Shown here: one piece after another, positions 1-5,968 of the stretch | How the letters are laid out: every line of letters begins with the position of its first letter | How positions within the stretch are numbered: the first letter of the stretch is position 1 | Assembly: GCA_030837785.1 (NCBI GenBank) | Contig: JAUQYA010000117.1 | Location: forward strand, 1 to 5,968 | Origin: Albidovulum sp. | GTDB taxonomy: Bacteria > Pseudomonadota > Alphaproteobacteria > Rhodobacterales > Rhodobacteraceae | DNA length: 5,968 bases | Direction of reading: 5' to 3' | Notes under the pieces: generated by a model | Seen by the model: the letters and a program-made list of their open reading frames with translations, nothing else | Database searches by the model: none | What the model was told of the DNA's origin: nothing | Program-made: the position numbers and the translations under genes

Positions 1-107
1 CCGTAGGGCAGAAGATGCTCGGACGGGATGCCGAGCTTGTCGCCGATTTCCTGGATCGGCTTCTTCTTCGCCTCGCGCGCGATTTCGATATCGGTCTTGA
101 ACGCCAT
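1..107 (-). CDS. fhs: Formate-tetrahydrofolate ligase, N-terminal fragment (cut by window edge)
   Basis: Only the first 35 codons are present; the gene runs off the left edge. The translation begins MAFKTDIEIAREAKKKPIQE and continues to a HLLPYG motif. This is the characteristic N-terminus of formate-tetrahydrofolate ligase (10-formyl-THF synthetase), which makes 10-formyl-THF from formate, ATP and THF in cytoplasmic one-carbon metabolism. The ATG at 105-107 is chosen because the family starts with this MAFKTDIEIA string and a GGGAG Shine-Dalgarno (119-123) lies 11 nt upstream, slightly long but usable. The P-loop and the rest of the enzyme lie outside the window, so completeness cannot be judged. 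It is separated from tam by 294 nt and appears to have its own promoter. Identity comes from N-terminal sequence recognition only. Confidence 0.88.
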   Translation of the reverse strand, partial: MAFKTDIEIAREAKKKPIQEIGDKLGIPSEHLLPY

Positions 108-154
108 TTCTCGGTTGTCTCCCTTTCGCCCGTCAGAGGGCCTGCCTTGTGCGC

Positions 155-183
155 CCTATAGCCTTGCCCGGCGGCGCGGTCAG
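155..183 (-). promoter_or_regulatory. Candidate sigma-70-type promoter of fhs
   Basis: On the minus strand, CTGACC (178-183) and TATAGG (155-160) are separated by exactly 17 nt. Each matches four of six consensus bases (TTGACA, TATAAT). Transcription would begin near 147, giving a 5' leader of about 40 nt before the fhs ATG at 107. The position suits fhs, and an inverted repeat lies just upstream. Matches of this quality also occur by chance, so this is a prediction from spacing and position. Confidence 0.4.
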
Positions 184-186
184 GAT

Positions 187-203
187 GGATTGCGACGCAA
201 TCC
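187..203. repeat. 17-nt inverted repeat upstream of fhs promoter
   Basis: GGATTGCG-A-CGCAATCC is a perfect 8-bp inverted repeat around a single base. It lies 3 nt upstream of the candidate fhs -35 box, where an activator or repressor dimer could bind. It has no T-run, and a one-base loop cannot form as an RNA hairpin without opening inner pairs, so a DNA-binding site is more likely than a terminator. The binding protein is unknown. Confidence 0.5.
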
Positions 204-225
204 GACGCGGAATCGCCAGATGCCG

Positions 226-239
226 TTTCCGATCGGAAA
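226..239. repeat. 14-bp perfect palindrome in fhs upstream region
   Basis: TTTCCGATCGGAAA is a perfect uninterrupted 14-bp palindrome. It is centred about 37 bp further upstream of fhs than the repeat at 187-203, roughly 3.5 helical turns. Its flanks extend the symmetry imperfectly (CCG on the left, ACCGG on the right). Such symmetry is typical of operators for dimeric regulators, but no regulator can be named from the sequence. Confidence 0.45.
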
Positions 240-244
240 ACCGG

Positions 245-258
245 TCCCCGCCCGGGGA
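245..258. repeat. GC-rich stem-loop TCCCC-GCCC-GGGGA
   Basis: Five-base arms (245-249 and 254-258) flank a four-base loop. It lies between the 14-bp palindrome and the small ORF at 308. There is no following T-run on either strand, so it does not look like a Rho-independent terminator. G/C-only arms of this size are common by chance at this base composition, so this is the weakest of the three inverted repeats here. Confidence 0.25.
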
Positions 259-307
259 ACCACCGCCGTCATCCCGCGTTGCCGTCCGGTGAACCCGGGA
301 GGATACG

Positions 308-388
308 ATGCAGACAGCGACCATCATCGTGAACACCGCCTTCGCCGTCGGCCTCGCCTTCGCCTCGGCTGTCCGGATCCTGCTCTGA
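308..388 (+). CDS. Candidate 26-residue hydrophobic small protein
   Basis: I do not recognise this short ORF. It starts at ATG 308 and ends at TGA 386-388. A strong Shine-Dalgarno, GGGAGGA at 297-303 (GGAGG core five bases from the ATG), is well placed. The peptide begins MQTATIIVNT. It is almost entirely hydrophobic or small residues from position 4 to the end, with one Arg at 23 and no acidic residue, which fits a single membrane-spanning peptide. Twenty-four of 26 codons end in G or C, matching the real genes of this window. It is the only plus-strand gene candidate and converges on tam, whose stop lies 13 nt beyond its own. No clear plus-strand promoter is visible. It could be a membrane small protein, a toxin-like peptide, or a chance ORF in a GC-rich gap; a leader peptide is less likely because no gene follows on the same strand. 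Confidence 0.42.
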   Translation: MQTATIIVNTAFAVGLAFASAVRILL

Positions 389-401
389 CCCTTGCCGGGG
401 A

Positions 402-1181
402 TCACACCGTCAGCACCAAGAACAGCCTGCGGAACGGGAAGAGGACAGAGCCGTCCCTCTCCACCGGGTAGGCCGAGCCGAGTGCCGCGTCATAGCGCGC
501 GACGAACTCCGCCGCCTCGGGCGCGGACAGCCTGTCGAGGAAGGGCCGCATCGCCGTGGACTCGGTGAAGCGGCGCACCGGGTGCCCGTCGGCCACCGGA
601 TCGAGACGCTGGACATAGTCCGTCTCCCACACGTCGACCCCGCCGAGCGGTGCAAGCATCCGGTGGTAATCGACCGGCGGCGCCACCGGCGCCACCCAGG
701 CCGCAAGGTCGAAGCGGTCGGGGAACATCTCGGCTGCGAAGTCGCGCAGGAAGCGGTGCGACGGCGCGCCGTACTGGCGCGGCATCTGCACCGCCAGCAC
801 CCCGCCGGGCACCAGTTGCGCTGCAAGCCGCGGCAGCAGCCGGCCGTGATCGGCCAGCCATTGCAGCGCCGCGTTCGAGAAGATGAGCGCGACCGGCCGG
901 TCCGCCGTCCACTGCGCCGCGTCGCCCTTGACCAGCGCATCGTAGGCCTCGCCCCGGCCCGCCGCCTCCAGCATCGCCGGCGAGGCATCAAGGCCGACGA
1001 TCCGCCGGTCGGGGCCGAACCTCTCCCTCAGCGCCGGACCCGCCGCACCGTTGCCGCAGCCAAGATCGACGACCGCGCCCGCGGGCAGCGCCCCCACCCG
1101 CGCCAGAAGGTCGAGCGCGGGCCTGAGCCGCAGGTCGCCGAAGCGCGCGTAGCCTTCCGGGTTCCAGTCGCGCACCGCCAT
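402..1181 (-). CDS. tam: Trans-aconitate 2-methyltransferase-like SAM-dependent methyltransferase
   Basis: This 259-residue cytoplasmic class I methyltransferase closely resembles E. coli Tam (about 252 residues), which methylates trans-aconitate to its monomethyl ester with S-adenosylmethionine. Visible landmarks are the N-terminal DWNPEGY (5-11), the SAM-binding glycine motif VVDLGCGNG (37-45), the second acidic position in IVGLDASPAM (61-70), the Tam-like block IFSNAALQWLADH (100-112), VLAVQMP (128-134) and the C-terminal FPFRRLFLV (248-256). The ATG at 1179-1181 is supported by GGAGG (1188-1192) six bases upstream. The gene lies 27 nt after the ftsH stop and is probably cotranscribed with it; the shared junction can form a hairpin over the ribosome-binding site. 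The fold is certain. The substrate is inferred from family resemblance, and another small carboxylate is possible. Confidence 0.87.
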   Translation of the reverse strand: MAVRDWNPEGYARFGDLRLRPALDLLARVGALPAGAVVDLGCGNGAAGPALRERFGPDRRIVGLDASPAMLEAAGRGEAYDALVKGDAAQWTADRPVALIFSNAALQWLADHGRLLPRLAAQLVPGGVLAVQMPRQYGAPSHRFLRDFAAEMFPDRFDLAAWVAPVAPPVDYHRMLAPLGGVDVWETDYVQRLDPVADGHPVRRFTESTAMRPFLDRLSAPEAAEFVARYDAALGSAYPVERDGSVLFPFRRLFLVLTV

Positions 1182-1190
1182 CGTACCCCT

Positions 1191-1208
1191 CCCGGGCGTT
1201 GACCCGGG
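1191..1208 (-). promoter_or_regulatory. Hairpin at ftsH/tam junction overlapping tam ribosome-binding site
   Basis: In the minus-strand mRNA, the ftsH TGA (1209-1211) is followed directly by CCCGGG (1203-1208), a six-base loop TCAACG, and a second CCCGGG (1191-1196) that runs into the tam Shine-Dalgarno GGGAGGGG (1186-1193). The two arms pair over six G-C pairs, hiding the first bases of the Shine-Dalgarno. A ribosome finishing ftsH would cover the first arm and expose the tam site. The bases are seen; the coupling role is inferred. No T-run follows, so it is not a standard terminator. Confidence 0.4.
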
Positions 1209-3137
<1,929 letters not shown>

Positions 3138-3143
3138 AGGGGA

Positions 3144-3148
3144 CCTCC
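3144..3148 (-). promoter_or_regulatory. Shine-Dalgarno that fixes the ftsH TTG start
   Basis: GGAGG on the minus strand lies six bases before TTG 3135-3137. The longer in-frame alternative, GTG at 3168-3170, has only a weak AGGAAAG about 13 bases upstream and would add an arginine-rich MSRRRCVWRSP segment before the first membrane helix that is not typical of the family. This site therefore decides the start. Confidence 0.75.
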
Positions 3149-3190
3149 AAACGCAGCGTCGCCGCGACACCGGGGCGCGCGGGCTTTCCT

Positions 3191-3221
3191 CTAAAATAGA
3201 GATACGGCGGCGGGGTTCAAT
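3191..3221 (-). promoter_or_regulatory. Candidate RpoH (sigma-32) heat-shock promoter of ftsH
   Basis: On the minus strand, ATTG (3218-3221) and TCTATTTTAG (3191-3200) are separated by 17 nt. The alphaproteobacterial heat-shock consensus is CTTG-N17-CYTATnTnnG; nine of its eleven specified bases match, with exact spacing. The -35 part overlaps the tilS stop codon, and the -10 part is an A/T island in GC-rich DNA. Transcription would start near 3184, about 46 nt before the ftsH TTG. A sigma-70 reading, TTGAAC-16 nt-TATTTT, fits the same bases. ftsH is a known heat-shock gene in several proteobacteria, which supports the assignment. The -10 region also forms a small inverted repeat, CTCTA-TTT-TAGAG (3189-3201). 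Confidence 0.5.
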
Positions 3222-4485
3222 GCGTTAAAAGGGCGGAAGGGAAGTCTGTGGCGATTTCTGCCGTCCAGCCGTTCGCCATCCCCGCCAGGGGCGCCGCGAC
3301 GAGCGCATCCCCCCGCCAGACTGCGGGCGAGACCACCAGCGCGGGTTTGCCGTGCCCGGTCGCAGGCCAGGCCTTGCACGCCCGCAGCCCGTCGGAACCG
3401 AGCGCCCGCACCGTCAACCCCGGCCCGTGCGGGCCATGCAGGCGCCAGCGGCCGTCCCAGATCGCGTCGGTCGGCGTTGCCAGTCCGGCCACGGCGCTCG
3501 GTTCGCGGATGATGCTGAACTCGGCATCGCCGGTGCGGAGCCGGCAACCTGCGAGCGTCGCCGCCCGCCCCTGCCAGATCGCCGCCTCGAATCGGGCGGT
3601 CTCTCCGGCCCGCGGCGCATGGGGGGCCGAGCCCACCCAGCGCAGCGCGGCGATCAGCAGCCTGCGCCGCGTGTCGTTGCCCGCCCGCTTCCAGCCCCTA
3701 AGGTCGAAGATCACCCCGCCCGCGTCGGTCCGGGTGATCGCGGCCGCCGCGCCCAGCGCCAGGTCGACGAGGTCGGCCCGGGCGAGCGCGAGGTTGGTGG
3801 CGGCGCGGGCGAGACCCTCGGCCGTGATCCCGAGGGGCGCGAGCGCGACCAGCGCGCGCCGCGCCCTGACCCGCAGGAAGCGTTCGTCGGCGTTCGACGG
3901 GTCCTCGACCCAGCCGATGCCGTGGCGGGTGAGGTAGGCGCGCAGATCGCGGCGGGGGGTCTGAAGATAAGGCCGGGCCCAGCGGACGCCACCCTCCTGC
4001 CATGACCGGCGCATCCCCGACAGCCCGTCGATCCCGGCCTCTCGCGCCAGCCCCATCAGGAAGGTCTCGGCCTGGTCGTCGGCGGTGTGGCCGAGCACGA
4101 TGTCGCCGATCCCGTTCCGCCGGGCCCAGCCCGAGATCAGCGCATGGCGCGCCCGGCGCGCCTGATCCTGAAGGTTGCCGCCGATCTCGCCGTGTTCCCA
4201 CACGAGCGTCTCGTGCGCCACGCCGATCCTTTCGCAGGCGCACGCGACGAAGCGGGCCTCCTCCGCCGCCTCGGGCCGGAGCCGATGGTCGACCGTCACG
4301 GCATGGACGGTGCCGCCGCGATGCCCCGCAAGCCGCGCGACAAGATGCAGGGCCGCCATCGAATCGCTGCCGCCGGAAACAGCGACCGCGATCCGCGCCG
4401 GCCATTCGCCCGGATACGTCCATTCGGGAACGTGAAGAAGAAAGGCGTCCTCGCCGTCGGAACCGGGCCGCTCGGCCTCCGTCAC
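3217..4485 (-). CDS. tilS: tRNA(Ile)-lysidine synthetase
   Basis: This 422-residue cytoplasmic enzyme ligates lysine to C34 of the CAU anticodon of tRNA(Ile2) using ATP, changing its decoding from AUG to AUA and its charging from Met to Ile. The N-terminal PP-loop ATPase domain shows SGGSDS (37-42), the following TVDHRLR (64-70) and LGHTADDQAET (131-141). RPYL (171-174) and the conserved EDPSN...RxRARR stretch (194-210) follow, as expected for TilS. The C-terminal half, about 220-422, is more divergent, as is usual. Length is close to E. coli TilS (432). The start is GTG 4483-4485, overlapping the cpoB TGA by 4 nt (GTGA); no good Shine-Dalgarno precedes it, so translation probably depends on cpoB. 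The next Met codon (residue 43) would delete the PP-loop, so GTG is firmly preferred. Confidence 0.95.
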   Translation of the reverse strand: MTEAERPGSDGEDAFLLHVPEWTYPGEWPARIAVAVSGGSDSMAALHLVARLAGHRGGTVHAVTVDHRLRPEAAEEARFVACACERIGVAHETLVWEHGEIGGNLQDQARRARHALISGWARRNGIGDIVLGHTADDQAETFLMGLAREAGIDGLSGMRRSWQEGGVRWARPYLQTPRRDLRAYLTRHGIGWVEDPSNADERFLRVRARRALVALAPLGITAEGLARAATNLALARADLVDLALGAAAAITRTDAGGVIFDLRGWKRAGNDTRRRLLIAALRWVGSAPHAPRAGETARFEAAIWQGRAATLAGCRLRTGDAEFSIIREPSAVAGLATPTDAIWDGRWRLHGPHGPGLTVRALGSDGLRACKAWPATGHGKPALVVSPAVWRGDALVAAPLAGMANGWTAEIATDFPSALLTH

Positions 4486-5342
4486 TGGCAGCCGAGCGAC
4501 CGCATCGCGGTCGTGGCCTCCACCGCCTCGGGCGCGGTCGGGAAGCGGGTGCCGACCTCGCCCAGCGTCACGCAGGCCTCCTGCGACTGGCCGAGAAGCC
4601 CGAGTGCGGCGCCAAGTTTCAGAAGCGCGGCCGGCGCGCGCGGCCCGTCCGGCGCACCCGAGAACGCCTCGAGATAGGCCCGGGCGGCGTTCGACGTGTC
4701 GCCAAGCTGGGTCAGCGCCTCGCCGCGCAGGTAGTTCGCCTCGCCGGTCAGGGGGCCGCCCGGGTAGGATTGCGTAAAGGCCGCAAACTGGTCAGCGGCG
4801 CCGCGAAAGTCACTGGAATCGAGCGCCCCCTTCGCCCGATCGAAATCCGCCTGCTCGCTGACGGCAAGCTCCGGGGTGGCGCCCGCGGCGGGCGCGGGCA
4901 CGGCAGGGGTGACCGCCGGGGCAATGGCCGGGGCCGGCGTCGCGCCGGCCTCCCCGCCAAGGCTTTGGGTGACCGGAAGGCTTGCGGTGTCGCAGCCCTC
5001 CTCCAGTTCGCACAGGCGGAATTCCAGATCGCCGATCCGGTTCGTCCCGTCGGTCACGACCCGGCCGACCCGGTTCTGCAAGGCCTCGGTTTCCGAGGTC
5101 AGCCGCGAAAGCTGCGCCTCGATCGCGTTCATCCGGTCGAGCGCCGAGGCGCCGCCCGCGGCCTGCATCGCCGCCTCGCCGCCCTCCATCAGTTCCGACC
5201 TGAGCGCCTGCAACTCGCTTGCAAGCGTGCCAAGCTCTGCCCGGATGTCGGCCAGCGTCTGCGCCTTGTCCTGCGCGGGGCTTTGGGCTGCGGAGGCGGC
5301 CAGGACGGCCGCCGCCAGAAGGAACCGGATGGGGCGCAGCAT
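4482..5342 (-). CDS. cpoB: Cell division coordinator CpoB / YbgF, Tol-Pal associated
   Basis: This 286-residue periplasmic protein belongs to the CpoB (YbgF) family, which links the Tol-Pal system to peptidoglycan synthesis during constriction in E. coli. A Sec signal peptide is visible: a basic start MLRPIR, a hydrophobic core (7-19) and probable cleavage after ASA (16-18) or SPA (21-23). Residues about 25-95 are rich in Leu, Glu and Ala in heptad-like spacing and fit the trimerising coiled coil. An Ala/Pro linker (about 133-157) leads to a C-terminal TPR-like domain (about 164-286), with YLRGEALTQLGD (204-215) and LLKLGAALGLLGQSQEAC (240-257) as repeat cores. Four cysteines (111, 117, 257, 285) are present. 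The ATG is 7 nt after the pal stop, with GAGG upstream overlapping that stop, so the two are coupled. The next gene, tilS, overlaps its stop by 4 nt. Confidence 0.92.
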   Translation of the reverse strand: MLRPIRFLLAAAVLAASAAQSPAQDKAQTLADIRAELGTLASELQALRSELMEGGEAAMQAAGGASALDRMNAIEAQLSRLTSETEALQNRVGRVVTDGTNRIGDLEFRLCELEEGCDTASLPVTQSLGGEAGATPAPAIAPAVTPAVPAPAAGATPELAVSEQADFDRAKGALDSSDFRGAADQFAAFTQSYPGGPLTGEANYLRGEALTQLGDTSNAARAYLEAFSGAPDGPRAPAALLKLGAALGLLGQSQEACVTLGEVGTRFPTAPEAVEATTAMRSLGCQ

Positions 5343-5349
5343 TGCCGCC

Positions 5350-5877
5350 TCAGACGCCCGCGCCCGCGCCGATCACGGTCACCGCGCGGCGGTTCTGGGT
5401 GTAGCAGGCCTCGTCCGAGCAGACCGCCAGCGGGCGTTCCTTGCCGTAGGAGACGGTCTGGAGCCGGTTGCCGCCGATCCCTTGCGAAATCAGGTAGGCC
5501 TTCACCGCGTTGGCGCGCCGGTCGCCCAGCGCGATGTTGTATTCGCGCGTCCCCTGTTCGTCGGCATGCCCCTCGATGATCGCGGTATAGGCCGGGTGCT
5601 GGTTCAGCCAGCCGGCCTGCTGGGTCAGGGTCGACTGCGCCTCGGCCGAAAGCGTCGACTGGTCGACGGCGAAATGCACCTTGTCGCCGATCGTCTGGTT
5701 GAAATAGGCGATCGAGTTCGGGTCGCTCGGGTCGCCCAGCGCACCGCCGCTGATGCCGCCGGCGCCACCCGTGCCGCCCGCCCCGGCACCGGCGCCGCCA
5801 AAGCGGTCGGGATTGTTGCAGGCCGAAAGCGCCAGCGCGCCGGTCAGAAGAAGGATCGTCGAAAGCTTGGTCATCAT
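5350..5877 (-). CDS. pal: Peptidoglycan-associated lipoprotein Pal
   Basis: This 175-residue outer-membrane lipoprotein of the Tol-Pal complex anchors the outer membrane to peptidoglycan and helps its invagination at division. The signal peptide ends in the lipobox LSAC (17-20), so Cys20 is the lipidated residue; Asn21-Asn22 follow, with no Asp at +2, consistent with outer-membrane sorting. A Gly/Ala-rich tether (about 27-48) leads to the OmpA-like peptidoglycan-binding domain, with EGHADEQGTREYN (102-114), ALGDRRANAVKAYL (116-129), VSYGKERPL (142-150) and QNRRAV (161-166). Cys153 and Cys158 form the pair common in alphaproteobacterial Pal and could make a disulfide. Two adjacent ATG codons begin the gene; the first (5875-5877) is chosen because GAGGCGG lies closer to normal spacing from it. 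Length is typical. cpoB follows after 7 nt; tolB is expected upstream but is not visible here. Confidence 0.96.
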   Translation of the reverse strand: MMTKLSTILLLTGALALSACNNPDRFGGAGAGAGGTGGAGGISGGALGDPSDPNSIAYFNQTIGDKVHFAVDQSTLSAEAQSTLTQQAGWLNQHPAYTAIIEGHADEQGTREYNIALGDRRANAVKAYLISQGIGGNRLQTVSYGKERPLAVCSDEACYTQNRRAVTVIGAGAGV

Positions 5878-5912
5878 GGGGTCTGCCGCCTCTTTTCTGG
5901 CTCGATTTGGTT

Positions 5913-5941
5913 ACGATAGCATTCCGCGCTGCGCTTGGAAA
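5913..5941 (-). promoter_or_regulatory. Candidate sigma-70-type promoter upstream of pal
   Basis: On the minus strand, TTTCCA (5936-5941) and TATCGT (5913-5918) are separated by 17 nt; each matches four of six consensus bases. Transcription would start near 5905, about 28 nt before the pal ATG, leaving room for GAGGCGG. The 91 nt to the window edge shows no recognisable end of tolB, so pal may be expressed from its own promoter as well as from upstream tol genes. Moderate matches only. Confidence 0.35.
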
Positions 5942-5968
5942 CGTGCAGTCATCGCGCCGGTCACGGCA

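Noticed and set aside
133..405. 90-codon minus-strand ORF between fhs and tam
   Set aside because: Its frame passes through the palindromes and the candidate fhs promoter, has Arg-rich low-complexity composition, and no recognisable family or ribosome-binding site.
28..471. 147-codon plus-strand ORF over fhs start and intergenic region
   Set aside because: It runs antisense to the recognised fhs N-terminus and into the tam end, with an Arg/Pro-rich composition typical of GC-rich shadow frames and no Shine-Dalgarno.
4932..4950. Perfect 8-bp inverted repeat GGCCGGCG-TCG-CGCCGGCC within cpoB
   Set aside because: It encodes part of the Ala/Gly/Pro-rich linker; GC-rich codons for these residues readily give such symmetry, and nothing around it suggests a regulatory role.
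4002..5579. 525-codon plus-strand ORF antisense to tilS, cpoB and pal
   Set aside because: Its translation is Arg/Pro/Ala-rich shadow sequence, while the opposite strand encodes three intact recognised proteins across the same bases.
5730..5800. Repetitive Gly/Ala codon tract in pal, considered as a DNA repeat
   Set aside because: It encodes the flexible tether after the lipidated cysteine found in many Pal proteins; no exact tandem unit is present.

Overview
The window is GC-rich with strong G/C third-codon bias and looks like an alphaproteobacterial chromosome, most likely Rhodobacterales. This rests on the gene order pal-cpoB-tilS-ftsH, the FtsH N-terminus (LGNARNIAF from a TTG codon), the Fhs N-terminus (MAFKTDIEIA) and the two-cysteine C-terminus of Pal. 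Taxonomy is inferred from remembered families, not from a search.

All recognised genes lie on the minus strand. From right to left: 5878-5968 is non-coding as far as can be seen, with a candidate promoter; pal (5350-5877) encodes the peptidoglycan-associated lipoprotein; cpoB/ybgF (4482-5342) encodes its periplasmic coiled-coil/TPR partner; tilS (3217-4485) encodes tRNA(Ile)-lysidine synthetase; ftsH (1209-3137) encodes the membrane AAA+ zinc protease; tam (402-1181) encodes a trans-aconitate methyltransferase-like protein. Spacing is tight (7 nt, a 4-nt overlap, 79 nt, 27 nt), so pal to tam can be read as one operon. A candidate internal heat-shock (RpoH-type) promoter sits in front of ftsH. 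The left edge holds the first 35 codons of fhs (formate-tetrahydrofolate ligase), also on the minus strand, behind its own promoter region.

The 294-nt stretch between fhs and tam is the least ordinary part. It contains a candidate fhs promoter, three inverted repeats just upstream of it, and a 26-codon plus-strand ORF (308-388) with a strong Shine-Dalgarno sequence and coding-like third positions, convergent with tam.

Functionally the window combines envelope maintenance (Pal and CpoB of the Tol-Pal system), translation fidelity (TilS), membrane protein quality control (FtsH) and small-molecule metabolism (Tam, Fhs). I see no mobile element, CRISPR array, tRNA or rRNA, and no new multi-gene system. 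The points worth a second look are regulatory: the ftsH promoter, a hairpin joining the ftsH stop to the tam ribosome-binding site, the fhs upstream palindromes, and the small ORF.
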